Source: Eucalyptus grandis
Lineage: Eukaryota > Streptophyta > Magnoliopsida > Myrtales > Myrtaceae
Direction of reading: 5' to 3'
Assembly: GCF_016545825.1 (NCBI RefSeq)
Contig: NC_052616.1
Span: forward strand, 60,595,278 to 60,659,277
DNA: 64,000 nt
The translations under genes were made by a program, and so were the position numbers. Numbering within the stretch: position 1 is the stretch's first letter; each line of letters begins with the position of its first letter. The notes under the pieces were generated by a model. It searched no databases and was not told the origin of the DNA. It worked only from the letters and a program-made list of their open reading frames with translations. Below, one piece after another: positions 21,109 through 33,670 of this stretch.

Positions 21109-24100
21109 TCACGCTCCTAATAGATCGAGAAAGTCGGACACCTTGTTCGTGTAATAATCTGGCTGAATATCGTTAGCTGGGTCTTGAAGAGCAGATAGAG
21201 TTGTCACACCTGCAGAAGCAGAAGGACCAATCAAGATATGCACTGAACACCACGAGTGAGTTTAGCAAGTTCATTAAAGACTAAAAGCTAGAATTATTGA
21301 AGAGTTCTAGGACGACTGACTTTCCCACCTGCGAAAGATGGGAGTCCCTACCTGAAAGAACGAGCAGAGTCTTGCACCCAGCATTTTGCCCAAATAAGAT
21401 ATCGGTGTCCAATCGATCACCCACCATGCACATCCTTGAACAATCAATTTGGAACCTGCACTAGGAAAGACTGCTCATTCAGCATCTTAATGATTACTCA
21501 CGCTCCACTAGCATTACAAAAGTTCCTATACAATGGATAAGATTTAATTTCACGTTGCATAACCCAGCATTACCAGACTCCTTAGTCTGTACTTTTACAA
21601 CATCCTTCAAATGTCTAAAATCATATGGACAGGACAATAAGGAGAGATAAAGATCCAATCATGAGAAAGAAAGTAAAGAGTTCTGTCTGAGAATTTTTTT
21701 TACTTCTTTAGTAAAAACTCCATCATGAAGGTTGATGGCTTCCCGACCACTATAGGCTCCTTCTGAGTTGAACCGCAGATGGCTGCAACCATACACCCAG
21801 CACCTGAAAGCCAAATATGAGTCAGCTCTCAATGTTAAGGATACTTTCCCGCCATTTATCAATAGAAAACAGAGATGAATACCAGGCCATTCTTGTAAAT
21901 TAGTCATGTGTCCCACTGCATCTCGATTCGTCGCAATAAAAAGGCATCCTGGATTCTCACGGATGCAGAGGGTTCCATACCTACCATATGATTGTCTATT
22001 ACTTTAGAACAAAAGGGAAAACCAGGAAAAAATTAAATACTCAGAGCACCATTATATGCATCAAAGATCACATTTCAGTGCATTGTGTAAATCAGGACAA
22101 GCTGTTACGGCCTCTTCCTCATCCAATTACAAGGATTACAACATGGACAAAAACTGGTGTACAGCAAAACCTGTGGCACTAATACTTGAACTCCCAATAT
22201 GACTTTCAGCAGAACTCGAAAGGAGTTCTAAAACACTGCCAATTTCCATTATACAAAGACTTCACAATAGATGCGTCAACATAAACGACAGAAGCAATTC
22301 ATGATGTCATTTCATAGTTATTGATTTGTAATTACAGCAAGAACTTTTCAGCATTTTCTGTTACTACAGTGTGAGAAGTCATGTCCTGGAAAACTTTCAA
22401 GAACATTGAAAGACCAGTCAGATAATGTGATAGTAAGATGAACAAAAGATTTAGAGTTTCTCACTGAAGCTTGTAGTAGTTGATGAAGGGGTCAAGCCCA
22501 ACCACGACTGCTCCAACCTGAAAAAATAAGTTGCAAGCTCCTGCTTAGAGCAGCAAACCTAGAAGAGAAACACACAAGACCTGAATGGCTATTACACTCT
22601 TGTCATGTTCAAAAAGGCAATTTGATTTCCACTCTGCTGTCTTTTTGCTGTCTTCCTGCAAATGAAGTCATTGATATCACTAGTTAGCACTATGAAAGAT
22701 CACTTTTTTCCCATTATTTTGCTACCTGATTTCTTGACATATAAAAGCAATAACGGATAGCTCACATGCCCATTTCAGGTAACAACATTGTCTCCTTTTC
22801 ACTGAAAACATCATCTAGTTGAAAAAAGTTCTCACCGGACCTCCAAGGCCAGTATATCCAGCAAGCTGGAGTTCCTCTATAATGCCTTCGCCACCAATCA
22901 CATAAACCTGAATGACATGTTGAAAATTAACCGTTAGCAAAATGGATGACTTGTATGAATAGGACTGAAGAAAAATTCCTTCTTTTTCTTGTCAGTAAAC
23001 AGAAGAGCAACGCAAGTTAGTGGTGACTAAAATGTCCATATTCCACAACACACACTGACGAACAGATAGTTAAGCCTTTGACATAACATGGGATCAATAA
23101 CATGAATCTTCTTATTTGATCGAGCTCTCCCAATGCCATATTCTCCTAAAAAATTGTAGTTTCCTGGGACAAAGCTTTGGTCTGTTTGCTCCAAGCAACT
23201 TCCACAGAGTCACATTTCATTGTGAAGTGCTTCCACAAAGTCATATTACTATCAAAGAACCTCTATGAATCGACTGCGACATCACATTTTTGCTACTTTT
23301 CTCAGTAAAATCTCACAAACCACTTTCGTTCCAAGATGTCTTTATGGCCTATTCAAGTCGTAACACTCAACCAAACATTACAAATTTCCTGCATTATCTA
23401 ACAACTACGACTATCAGCCTATCGGGATTGCGCAAATGTCCTCGATCACAAATTAGCCGAAGCTCACTTCAACGGCTTTGTTCTAATCATCGAACTTAGC
23501 GTCTAGCGATTAATACGCCTCGAATAGAGAATGCACTATGCTTAAGAAGCCTCACCTTCTTGTCCTGAGGAAAATCATTGACCTTCAGATACATGGCGGC
23601 CGCGAACGACGACGAGAAGATCTCATCCTGCGACCAAAAACCAATCCCAGATTTTCGAAACCCCGCATTCGATCGAGAACCAACAGCAAAAGTACAGCAA
23701 TGGAGACAAACCTCGCTCACGGAAATCCCGAGAGAACCGAATTTCTTGGCGTACTCCTTCCTCGACTTGGTCGAGTTGTTCGTCACGAACACCAGCTTCT
23801 TCCCCTGCCAAATTCCCACGCGCCGTCAACAACCTCGGAATTTTCGAACGACGCACGAGCAAACGACGAACGAGAACGGAACGTAGAGAAGACGCGACGG
23901 GACTGGACGGTTTACTTTGGATCGGAGGAAGTCGAGCGTCTGAGAAACGCCGTCGATGAGCTTGTCTCCCTTCCAGATGACACCTGGCGACGACGAAGGA
24001 AACACACGACCGGATCAGCCGGATTTATTCAAACGCGACGAAATGAGCCGAGGAAATGGCGTCGGAGCCGGACCGTCGCAGTCGAAGAGGAAGGCGTCGA

Positions 24101-24179
24101 CGGAGTCGAAGAGCTCCCGGAAGTCGCCGGGGGAGAGCGCCGCCGCCGCCGCGCCGGCGGTCGAACTATGGACTTCCAT
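21109..24179 (-). CDS. PGLP2-type phosphoglycolate phosphatase (HAD family), intact, 308 aa
   Basis: Eleven exons on the minus strand with GT..AG borders: 24074-24179, 23916-23983, 23712-23804, 23556-23627, 22836-22907, 22596-22655, 22465-22517, 21883-21980, 21704-21803, 21352-21455, 21109-21209. The joined frame is open for 308 codons, close to Arabidopsis PGLP2. HAD motifs are present: FDCDG with nucleophile D33 and D35, VFVTNNS (T66), VVGKPS (K229) and VGDRLDTD (D254, D259). The cap region carries FSSSFAAAMYL and GLGGPED. There is no transit peptide, only a short Ala-rich N-terminus, which fits the cytosolic PGLP2 type and not plastid PGLP1. Expected reaction is hydrolysis of 2-phosphoglycolate and similar small phosphates. 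The AGT|GTAATA donor of exon 6 was chosen because it restores the family's KSVGAVVVG; the downstream in-frame donor would add five residues. It is the only undamaged copy of three. Confidence 0.92.
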
Positions 24180-25890
24180 TGCTTCCTTCTTCTTCTTCTC
24201 CTTCTTCCTTCGGAGTTTCGAAATCAGCGAATCGACAGAGGGGGAGGTCCGACGATGGGGGGAGACGTGGCGGAATTCGATTCTGCCCGCGCGTGCGTTC
24301 GGCTTGAGGAATGAGACCGAGGCATATGCTTTGGTGGTGTTTTTCTCGTACTACTAGTAAAAGATCGGGAAAATGTCGCACACAGTACATAAATTTCTAC
24401 TTAACGTGCAATCTTGTCCCTAAACATTTAATTTGTTCAATTTGACCCCTAAATTATCGATAAATGTCCAATCTAATATCTGACTATTTGAAAATTGACA
24501 AATTTCGTCATTCTGTTAATTAAAGTTAATGGAATTCTCAAAGTTGATGGACATGTTTTCTTCTAACCAATTTTCGCCTCACCAAAAATTCAAAACCCAA
24601 ACCAAATAGCCTTTGTTAGCAGCTTGGGATATGATGTGCAGGGTTCAGTTTTAGTTAAGGAAAATTATGACCAATTATGCATATGACAATTTTTCAATTT
24701 AACCAATTTAATACTAAAACTTTGAATTTTTCAATATGACCAATTTTAGGTTAGCAATTAGCCATGCTACTTAGAACAATCAACTTCATATTAGTGATTT
24801 TTACTACATAGCCAAAAATTAGGTTAGCAATTAGTCATGCTACTAAAAACAATCAACTTCATATTAGCAATTTTTTGCCAAAAATGATCTATTAAATTGG
24901 AAAATTGTTACAAAGGTTTAAAACTAGATTGCCCAAATAAAAATATTTAAGACTTAATTGATATATTTACAATGAGTTTACGACTTTTTCTGTAAGTTTT
25001 CACTTTAGTTAGAAAAACCAATATAGGATTTTTCACGAGACAAAATTTAATTCGAGGTAAATATGTCCTAAAAATACCAATTTATGAATTTCTTATACAA
25101 CGGAAAGTAGTTTAATGATAAGTGCGTCATAGGATACTAGTATGAGATTTTTAATAATATACACTCCTTTTTTTTTCTGTGTTGAAGTCAATTGTCGTTT
25201 AAAGGCATCTCCAAACTTACTAGTGGTGCAAAAAATATGAAGATCCTAAACTCAATTCACAGTTGAACTAAGAAATCACAATAATCATAGTTTGGTGATA
25301 TCTTGTCACTCATTTGAAAGATGTAGCATCTTTTTAGTGTGTTTTCTATATTGCATGTTGAATAATCAATTATGAATACGATGAGCAATTAGGTTAGTTC
25401 GATCCAAAAATAAAACTACACCAGTCTTGCCTAATCAAGTACTAATTTGTTCACACGAACATAGGCTCCGAGGTAAAAAATTGGGGCACCAACCTTGACT
25501 AGTTCAATTCCCAATTTTATATCGTAAATCATCAAGGCCGATTTTAGCTTCTTTTTCTTTTTTATTATATGTTGGAGATGAGTTTAAAACTTTAGAAGGT
25601 TAGAATACACAATGCCTTAACCACAATGCCATAAATATTTCCTTAAAATAATATTTGTTTCACTTAAATTTATGCCCAGTTCTTGGACGACCCTAGAATC
25701 AGTTTGGTTTCTATTCCGAAAATCAAGAACCCACTCTAATAGGACAAGTTCTTGATCAAGTATCTGAAACTTACCCCTTCTAGAATCAATTACCCTAGTA
25801 ACAAAACTTAATTCCTGACATATGAATAGATGAGATACTTTAGTTTCATAAAGAGTAAATCAGCTTTTGTCCTTTCTGCGGTCTAGTTAT
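24180..25890. repeat. PGLP2 upstream block, copy B
   Basis: Promoter and 5' flank of the intact phosphatase, matching 14789-16450 and 33671-35300. It has an extra ~180 bp at about 24360-24540 that is missing in A and C ('CTTGTCCCTAAACATTTAAT' type repeat), and a shortened internal AT-rich element (about 24659-25000). No gene seen. Confidence 0.7.
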
Positions 25891-27108
25891 TTATCATACC
25901 ATTCGGCCCATAGAAGTAGGCCCAACCACAAGGCCCGTTTGCTATGAGGCTTAGAATGGGCTCCAAACTTCTAACGGCTTCTTCGTTTGCAAACTCCTGT
26001 TAGATGAAACTAGAGGCGTAATCCTGGCGGGGCTTGCCCAAGAAACTCAATCCGACATGGCCTCGAATGGATGTGGCCAAGTAAGGGCCTGCATGTTTTT
26101 ACTTCTCGTTTTTGTTTCTGAACATTTTTTTTATTTTTTGTTCCTTAACAAAAAAAAAAAAACGCGTTTGGTTGTGTTTTTACTGTTTTTTTTTTTTTTG
26201 TTCTCGGAACAAAATTGAAACAAAAAAAGAAACAAAAAAAACTCACTTCTTGTTCCAAAACAATTTTGAAGAAACACTTATTCTTCTCTCTCTTCTCTTT
26301 TCTTCTTCTTTTCTTCTTCTTTTTTCTTCTTTTTTCCTTGGCTGGTCGCCGGCCTTGGCCATGGCCGGCGACCGGCCGTCGAGGGCCGGCGACGCCGTCG
26401 AGGGCCGGCGACCTCGCCGAGCGTTGCCGGCCCCCAGGCGAGGCTATCGGCCCCGTCGGCCGATCGCCAAAGGCCTGAAGTGGTGGCCGAAAGAAGAAGA
26501 AAAAATAAAAAGAAAGGAAAAAATGAAAAATAAAATAAAAATATTAAAAAATTAAAAGAAACAAAAAAGAATAAAATTTACCAAACGTGTTTCTATTCAT
26601 TTTTTATTCCTAACAAATTTACCAAACGCATTTTCTCGGTCAAAAATTGTTCTCGGAACAGAAACATTTTTTTATTTATTTGTTTCAAACAAAAAAAGAA
26701 CATAAGTGTTTCCATGCCCCTAAACCTTCTCCTTGGGCTCAACCTCTGCAAACTTCCAACCGCTTCTTCATTCGCTTGCTCCCATCAATTGAAAGTAGAG
26801 GTGATCATGGTCAGGCTGGCTCGAGCCGAATCGACCTGACACGGCCCCAACCAGATACAGGCGAGTTTGTTTTCTCCTTGTGCCTAACCCACCCATATAG
26901 ATCTATTCATTTATAAGGTGGAGTTGGAACAAGACGACATTGTTGTCCTAATCCTGTTATCCAAAGCATCCTTTACCTGAAGCAAAAGTGGGAAACCAAC
27001 CCCCGAAAGATAATGAGCTGTACTTGCCTTGACCCCACCTGGCTTGTGCACCGTGAACGAAGAAAACCCGCCATTCAAGACAAGATCAGAGGCCTAACTT
27101 CATATTAA
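25890..27108. repeat. Right-hand flank shared by modules B and C
   Basis: Matches 35300-35880 except for the MITE at 26085-26720. Contains 'GGCCCATAGAAGTAGGCCCA' and 'GTGGGAAACCAACCCCCGAAAG' segments. No coding sequence recognised. Confidence 0.75.
26085..26720. mobile_element. Tourist-like (PIF/Harbinger) MITE, copy 2, with TAA target duplication
   Basis: 636 bp. Flanked by TAA at 26082-26084 and 26721-26723. Ends GGGCCTGCATG.. and ..CATGCCCC. The paralogous site at 35490-35510 ('GGGCAAGTTTACCTTCTCC') lacks it. Same plan as copy 1: T-rich side, GC-rich core with 'GCCGGCGACC' repeats at about 26340-26470, A-rich side. Confidence 0.85.
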
Positions 27109-28332
27109 ATATATATTTTTATATATAATAAATAGATAATTTTTATGATTATTTCTATCAAATTAATTTAAATCAAATTCATAAATAAATGAATAATTTA
27201 AAAAAAAACCTATAATGAATTTACACTAAAAACATTAATCCGTCATTTATTAATATCATTCATTATTTCAATTTGATAAATTCAACTCTATTTCAATAAT
27301 TCATAAAATTTGGAGAAAAAAAGGTTAAGCAATCCATATTTTGAACTCGCATTGAATTTTTAAACTTGATATCAATATGTTGGAAGAGGAGAAAAAAAAA
27401 CTTAAAGGTTAAATTATGTATCACGAGAAGTGGGAGTCAGAAGAGAAGATAAAGTTTTTCTTGTTTCTCCATTTTTTATTATTATTGTGTTTTATTTTTC
27501 ACACACACAAACACATATATTGACCTCTCATTTATTGAATTTTTAAACTTGATATCAATATCAGAATCATGTGTTGGAAACTCGTATATTAAGTAGCACT
27601 GACACTGACACTAACACACGATACACAACACGACACAACACGCCGACATGTCATTTCTCATAAAATAGATAATTCCAATACGTTGGGACACGTTGTATAT
27701 GAAATATATATTTATATATATATATATATGATAATAAATTAATCACTTTTATGATTATTTCAATCAAATTAATTTGAATCAAATTCATAAATAAATAAAT
27801 AAATAATTAAAAAGCCTATAATGAATTTACACTAAAAACATGAGTCCGCCATTTATTATTATCATTCATTGTTTCAATTTGACAAATTTAACTCTATCTC
27901 AATAATTCATAAAAATTGGAGAAAAAACAAGTAATCTATATTCTGGACTCACATGTTAGATATGTTGAAAATGAGAAAAAATACTTAAAGGATGAATTAT
28001 GTATCACAAGAAGTGGGAGTTAGAAGAAAAAGAAGACAAGGTTTTTCTTGTTTCTCCATTTATTTTTATTATTGTTGTGTTTTATTTTTTCTCACACACA
28101 CACACTGTGTGTGTGTATAACCTTTCATTTATTGAATTTTTAAACTTGACCTTAATATCGAAATCACATGTCGAAAACTCATATGTCAAAATTCAGCTTC
28201 AAGTATCGGAGAGTGTCGGGAAAGTTGATCAAATGTCAGATTTTCCAACATATATGGACTGAGTGTCGGAGAGTATCCAAGAGAATCGGAGAGTATTAAC
28301 ACGTGTTGAGAAGTGTCCAACACAACACGTCT
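27109..28332. repeat. Tandem ~598-bp AT-rich repeat
   Basis: Two direct copies (about 27109-27690 and 27691-28290). Landmarks such as 'TTTATTGAATTTTTAAACTTGA' recur at 27529 and 28127, and 'TTTTATGATTATTTC' at about 27137 and 27749. It lies exactly between modules B and C. The flanks hold many 'GTGTCGG' and 'ACACGACAC' words. Contains a (CA)n(TG)n palindrome at 28092-28117. No gene. Confidence 0.8.
28092..28117. repeat. (CA)n-(TG)n palindrome
   Basis: A CA dinucleotide run directly followed by its complement, a perfect potential hairpin of about 12 bp per arm. Present in only one of the two 598-bp copies. Confidence 0.8.
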
Positions 28333-28670
28333 TTGGTGGCCTTTGTTGGCACAATGAAAAAAAAAACAATGCAAAGAAAAGAGGAAATGATTAGAAAAAT
28401 TTACAAAGTTGTTAACATTAGTGCCGGTAATGTCACGTAAAACGGCCAACATCTACATTAGTGTTTTCCGGTTAAAATTGATCGGAATAACTCAATTGAC
28501 AATCTATCAAAAGGTTTATAACTAAATTGGCATAAATAAATGGATTTAGGACTTAATTTAGAAATTATCCCAATCTGAAACAAATGCATGCGTGCTCCTG
28601 TTTTAAGATCACGTGGAATTCTTTTCACAATTTTTTTTTTCAAAAACTTCATAGTCGAGTATACGATATC
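28333..28670. repeat. Array block X, partial copy 4 (module C)
   Basis: Begins mid-block at 'GGTGGCCTTTGTTGGCAC', equal to about 18897 onward. Contains only the right half of the long-TIR MITE (to 28571). Confidence 0.8.
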
Positions 28671-28923
28671 TTCTCCAGCTTTGATTATCTACGATAATTT
28701 GATGCTAGAATTGGGAATAAAAGCTGATGAGTACTCGACAATAACTAGGCTTGACGCTGATCATGAGAAGTCTAATTTAGGAAATAATCTGGGAAGTGAT
28801 CTAGTTGGATAAAGTGATCTACATATCATTACTCCTACTCCGAGTCGTATGTTTCCTTTTCCTCTCCTTACAACGTTAATCTATTCGAAACTTACTAGAG
28901 TTAGGATTCATCCAAGCACTGCT

Positions 28924-28972
28924 TAAATAGGAACCCGGAACCTCTTCCTCAGTCACTGCGACACTTACAAAG
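28924..28972 (+). promoter_or_regulatory. Probable core promoter and leader of unknown gene beta-3
   Basis: TTAAATAGG at 28924-28932, then a 'CCTCTTCCTCAGTCACTGCG' leader and the start codon 49 bp downstream of the box. Conserved with 10228 and 19483. Confidence 0.5.
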
Positions 28973-29326
28973 ATGAGTTCACGAGCCATGTTCACCCTTC
29001 CGATTCCAATGGCCAGGACCACCCAAGAAAAAGATTTTCTAACCAAGAGCTGCTTCAAGCCTTCTCAAGAGCCGTGCAATCTTCCCTCCGATGAGGAATT
29101 CTTCCGTGCGCTCGTCGACTTCCAATGGGATACTGCGGAGTCGAGCTTGGTCAGGGCTCCTGCACCAACGGCTATCCCCGACGGCAATGATCATGGCAGC
29201 CACAGGTCGAGCAAGGATGGCGTTGCAGTTAGATTGGACCCTGCTTGGTTTGAGGTTGATCTTAGCCTCTCGGACCTTCTGCAAGTCATCCGCATGGAGC
29301 ATCAAAAGAGTCGTGGCAAAGAATGA
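28973..29326 (+). CDS. Unknown 117-aa intronless gene, copy beta-3 (intact)
   Basis: Second intact member of the unknown family, 117 codons, beginning MSSRAMFTLP and ending RGKE. It has the same length and landmarks as 10276-10629: 'LPSDEEFF', 'VDFQWDTAE' and a C-terminal 'LDPAWFEVDL' followed by 'LLQVIRMEHQ'. Differences from beta-1 are mostly single substitutions spread over the N-terminal and central parts (PAPTAIPD against PAATPD). No signal peptide, membrane segment or known motif is visible, and I assign no function. It converges on PGLP2 pseudogene C. Confidence 0.6.
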   Translation: MSSRAMFTLPIPMARTTQEKDFLTKSCFKPSQEPCNLPSDEEFFRALVDFQWDTAESSLVRAPAPTAIPDGNDHGSHRSSKDGVAVRLDPAWFEVDLSLSDLLQVIRMEHQKSRGKE

Positions 29327-29329
29327 GTT

Positions 29330-30540
29330 CCATGCAAAATCTTTGAGATTGTGAGTGATTTTGCGGCGTTTGAACTTTTTTACCTAAATGTCGACATGAA
29401 TTTTGTTAATAGTATCACCCCCTTACGACTCGCTGTGTTGATCTCATGGTTTAGTCACCGAATGACAATAAATCCGGAGTCGGAATACTAAACTTATGAA
29501 TCTTGAATCGGGATTCAAATCGAATCGTAGAGCTCGGCTAGATAAGGGAAAATTTCAAGAAGTGTAGGACATGTTTCTGTGTATAAAAAGATATTGTAGC
29601 CCGTTGATTTTGTAACCACAAGGATCGTGTTTTAGACATACAAGTTTAGTCAGATTGCAAAGCATAAGATTTTTTTTTTTTTTTTTAAAGTTGTAACGTA
29701 CACAATAAAAATACGACAGCATTCCATCAATTTCGGTCGAATCCATTGGTATGAGTCCGATTGTACATCTGATAGTGAATTTACCAGTCTCTTTGCAATT
29801 CAGTAGATTATAAGTCATCTGATTGACACATATCATTTTGACCTCGAATCAAAACTAAACCATAAGGTATGATTGGTGAATCGAGTCTAGTAGCTATGGT
29901 AAGTTCTCAGGAAACACATTCTGCAGCAATGTGCATAATGAATGGTGAATCAATTCTAGTCTCTTTGCAATTTAGTAGATTACAAGTCATCTTATTGACA
30001 CATATCGTTTCAACCTCGAATCAAAACTAAACCGTAAGGTACAATTGGTAATTCAATTCTAGCAGCTACGGTAAGTTCTCAGGAAACATGTTCTGCAGTA
30101 ATGTGCATAATGAATGGTCTAACTAGCTCCTGTGACATGAATTCATCTTTCCTATTTCAAAAGGACATCCAATCTCACCAGGCAAAACTCAGGATGTAAC
30201 TTCAGCTGAGCAAGCTCTCCTAGCTTGGGTCTAACATGTGCCTTCCTGCAAAGAACCTCTTTCCACATATACACAGTCAACAAAAAACAAGGGCATTTGC
30301 AACAAATTCAGGGCCACGAATCAAAGCCATTCGCCTTACAAATTGAGCTTCGCAGTGTATATTAGTACACCGAACTTGTTTCCGGACTTGGTTATTGAAG
30401 AAAAAGGAAAAAGAAACACAGCTGAAAGATGTTCATGCCAGTCTTCTGTGTTCCCCAATTGCCAAAGGGAAAAGGGATGGACTTAAATAATCAGGCAAAG
30501 AAAGTCTGACATGCCAGAAAGAATGTCATGCCCAATAGGG
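29330..30540. other. Shared 3' flank between unknown gene and PGLP2 copy C
   Basis: Duplicated spacer that aligns with 19900-21108, including the internal 'GTAGATTATAAGTCATCT' duplication. No gene recognised. Confidence 0.7.
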
Positions 30541-33500
30541 TCATGCTCCTAATAGATCGAGAAAGTCAGACACCTTGTTTGTGTAATAATCTGGCTGAAT
30601 ATCGTTAACCGGGTCTTGAAGAGCAGATAGAGTTGTCACACCTGCAGAAGCAGAAGGACCAATCAAGATATGCACTGAACACCACGAGTGAGTTTAGCAC
30701 GTTCATTAAAGACTAAAAACTAGAAAAATTGAAGAGCTGTGGGACGATTGACTTTCTCGCCTGCGAAAGATGGGAATCCCTACCTGAAAGAACAAGCAGA
30801 GTCTTGCACCCGGCATTTTGACCAAATAAGATATCGGTGTCCAATCGATCACCCACCATGCACATCCTGGAACAATCAATTTGGAACCTGCACTAGGAAA
30901 GACTGCACATTCAGCGTCTTACTGATTACTCACGCTCCACTAGCATTACAAAAGTTCCTATACAATGGATAAGATTCAATTTGACGTTGTATAACCTAGC
31001 ATTAGCAGACTCCTTAGTCTGTACTTTTACAACATCCTTCACATGTCTAAAATCATATGGATAGGACAATAAGGAGAGACAAAGATCCAATCATGAGAAA
31101 GAAAGTAAAGAGTTCTGTCCGAGCATTTTTTTTCTTACTTCTTTAGTAAAAACTCCATCATGAAGGTTGATGGCTTCCCGACCACTATAGGCTCCTTCTG
31201 AGTTGAACCGCTGATGGCTGCAACCATACACCCAGCACCTGAAAGCCAAATATGAGTCAGCTCTCAATGTTAAGGATACTTTCCTGCCATTTACCAATAG
31301 AAAACAGAGATGAATACCAGGCCATTCTTGTAAATTAGTCATGTGTCCCACTAATACCCAGAGTACCATTATTTATACCCAGAGTACCATTATATGCATC
31401 AAAGATCACGTTTCAGTGCATTGTGTGAATCAGGACAAGCTGTTATGGCCTCTTCCTCATCCAATTACAAGGATTACAAAATGGACAAAAACTGGTGCAC
31501 AGCAAAACCTGTGGCACTAATACTTGAACTCCCAATATGACTTTCAGCAGAACTCAAAAGGAGTTCTGGAATACTGCCAATTTCCATTATACAAAGACTT
31601 CACAATAGATGCGTCAACATAAACGACAGAAGCAATTCATCATGTCATTTCATAGTTATTGATTTGTAATTACAGGAAGAACTTTTCAGCATTTTCTGTT
31701 ACTACAGCGTGAGAAGTCATGTCCTGGAAAACTTTCAAGAACATTGAAAGACCAGTCAAGATAATGTGATAGTAAGATGAACAAAAGATTTAGAGTTTCT
31801 CACTGAAGCTTGTAGTAGTTGATGACAGGTTCAAGCCCAACCACGACTGCTCCAACCTGAAAAGATAAGTTGCAAGCTCCTGCTTAGAGCAGCAAACCTA
31901 GAAGAGAAAAACACAAGACCTGAATAGCTATTACACTCTTGTCATGTTCAAAAAGGCAATTTGATTTCCACTCCGCTGTCTTTTTGCTGTCTTCCTGCAA
32001 ATAAAGTCGTTGATATCACTAGTTAGTATTATGAAAGATCACTTTTTTCCCATTATTTTGCTACCTGATTTCTTGACGTATCAAAGCAATAACAGATAGC
32101 TCACAAGCCCATTTCAGGTAACAACATTGTCTCCTTTTCACTGAAAACATCATCTAGTTGAAAAAAGTTCTCACCGGACCTCCAAGGCCAGTATATCAGC
32201 AAGCTGGAGTTCCTCCATAATACCTTCACCACCAATCACATAAACCTGAACTACAAGTTGAAAATTAACCGTTAGCAAAATGGATGACTTGTATGAATAG
32301 GACCGAAGCGTAATTCCTTCTTTTTCTTGTCAGTAAACAGAAGAGCAATGCAAGTTAGTGGTGACTAAAATGTCCATATTCCACAACACACACTGACGAA
32401 CGGATAGTTAAGCCTTTGACATGACATGGGATCAATAACATGGATCTTCTTATTTGATCGAGCGCTCCCAATGCCATATTCTCTTAAAAAATTGTATTTT
32501 TCTGGGACAAAGCTTTGGTCTGTTTGCTCCAAGCAACTTCCACAGAGTCACATTTCATTGTGAAGTGCTTCCACAAAGTCATATTACTATCAAAGAACCT
32601 CTATGGATCGACTGCGACATCACATTTTTGCTACTTTTCTCAGTAAAATCTCGCAAACCACTTTCATTCCAAGATGTCTTTATGGCCTATTCAAGTCGTA
32701 ACACTCAACCAAACATTACAAATTTCCTGCATTATCTAACAACTACGACTATCAGCCTATCGGGATTGCGCAAACGTCCTCGCTCACAAATTAGCCGAAG
32801 CTCACTTCAACGGCTTTGTTCTAATCATCGAACTTAGCGTCTAGCGATTAATACGCCTCGAATAGAGAATGCACTATGCTTGAGAAGCCTCACCTTCTTG
32901 TCCTGAGGAAAATCATTGACCTTCAGATACATGGCGGCCGCGAACGACGACGAGAAGATCTCATCCTGCGACCAAAAACCAATCCCAGATTTTCGAAACC
33001 CCGCATTCGATCGAGAACCAACCGCAAAAAAGAGCAATGGAGACAAACCTCGCTCACGGAAATCCCGAGAGAACCGAATTTCTTGGCGTACTCCTTCCCT
33101 CGACTTGCTCGAGTTGTTCGTCACGAACACCAGCTTCTTCCCCTGCCAAATTCCCACGCGCCGACAACAACCTCGGAATTTTCAACAACGACGAGCAAAA
33201 ATTCAAAAATTTGCAAAAAAAGTTTTAAAAAATTCGAAAAATAATAAAAATTCAAAAAAAAATTCCGGAAATTCAAAACTATTAAAGTTCGAATTTTAAA
33301 AAAATCAAAAATAATAAAAAAATTAAGAAAAATTAAAAAATTCTCAGAAAATTTCAATGCCGAACGAGAAGGAACGGAGAAAGACGCGACGGGACGGTTT
33401 ACTTTGGATCGGAGGAAGTCGAGCGTCTGAGAAACGCCGTCGAGGAGCCTGTCTCTCTTCCAGATGACACCTGACGACGACGAAGGAAACACACGACCGG

Positions 33501-33670
33501 ATCAGCCGGATTCATTCAAACGCGACGAAATGGACCGAGGAAGTGGCGGCGGAGCCGGACCGTCGCAGTCGAAGAGGAAGGCGTCGACGGAGTCGAAGAG
33601 CTCCCGGAAGTCGCCGGGGGAGAGCGGCGGCGCCGCCGCCGCCGCCGGCGGTCGAGCTCTCGACTTCCAT
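30541..33670 (-). pseudogene. PGLP2-type phosphoglycolate phosphatase, broken copy C
   Basis: Third copy, same exon order as 21109-24179. Motif I (FDCDG) is kept, but there are four lesions. The GC-rich start of exon 1 is 4 bp longer than in copy B and changes frame. Exon 3 has an extra G in 'TCGAGGGAAGG' (about 33098). Exon 5 has lost one base in 'GCTGGATATACT' (about 32198). Exon 8 has lost about its first two thirds: after 'GTGTCCCAC' (31351) the sequence jumps into intron sequence, removing the YGTLCIRENPGCLF segment. The deletion site carries a 20-bp direct repeat (31355-31396). Intron 2 has an A-rich insertion of about 160 bp at 33196-33355. Later exons (GSTQKEPIVV, MCMVGDRL) are well kept, so inactivation is fairly recent. 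Confidence 0.88.

Noticed and set aside
23538..24314. A 258-codon open frame on + opposite the intact PGLP2 exons 1-4
   Set aside because: It is the antisense shadow of GC-rich phosphatase exons and introns, is frame-broken in copies A and C, and has no domain of its own.
27109..28332. Possible CRISPR-like or satellite array from regular repeats
   Set aside because: Only two long AT-rich units without regular spacers, in plant nuclear DNA.
30541..33670. Copy C as a functional phosphatase with a longer N-terminus (an open frame extends upstream in the FDCDG frame)
   Set aside because: Even if exon 1 is read from an upstream start, exon 3 and exon 5 are frameshifted and most of exon 8 is missing.
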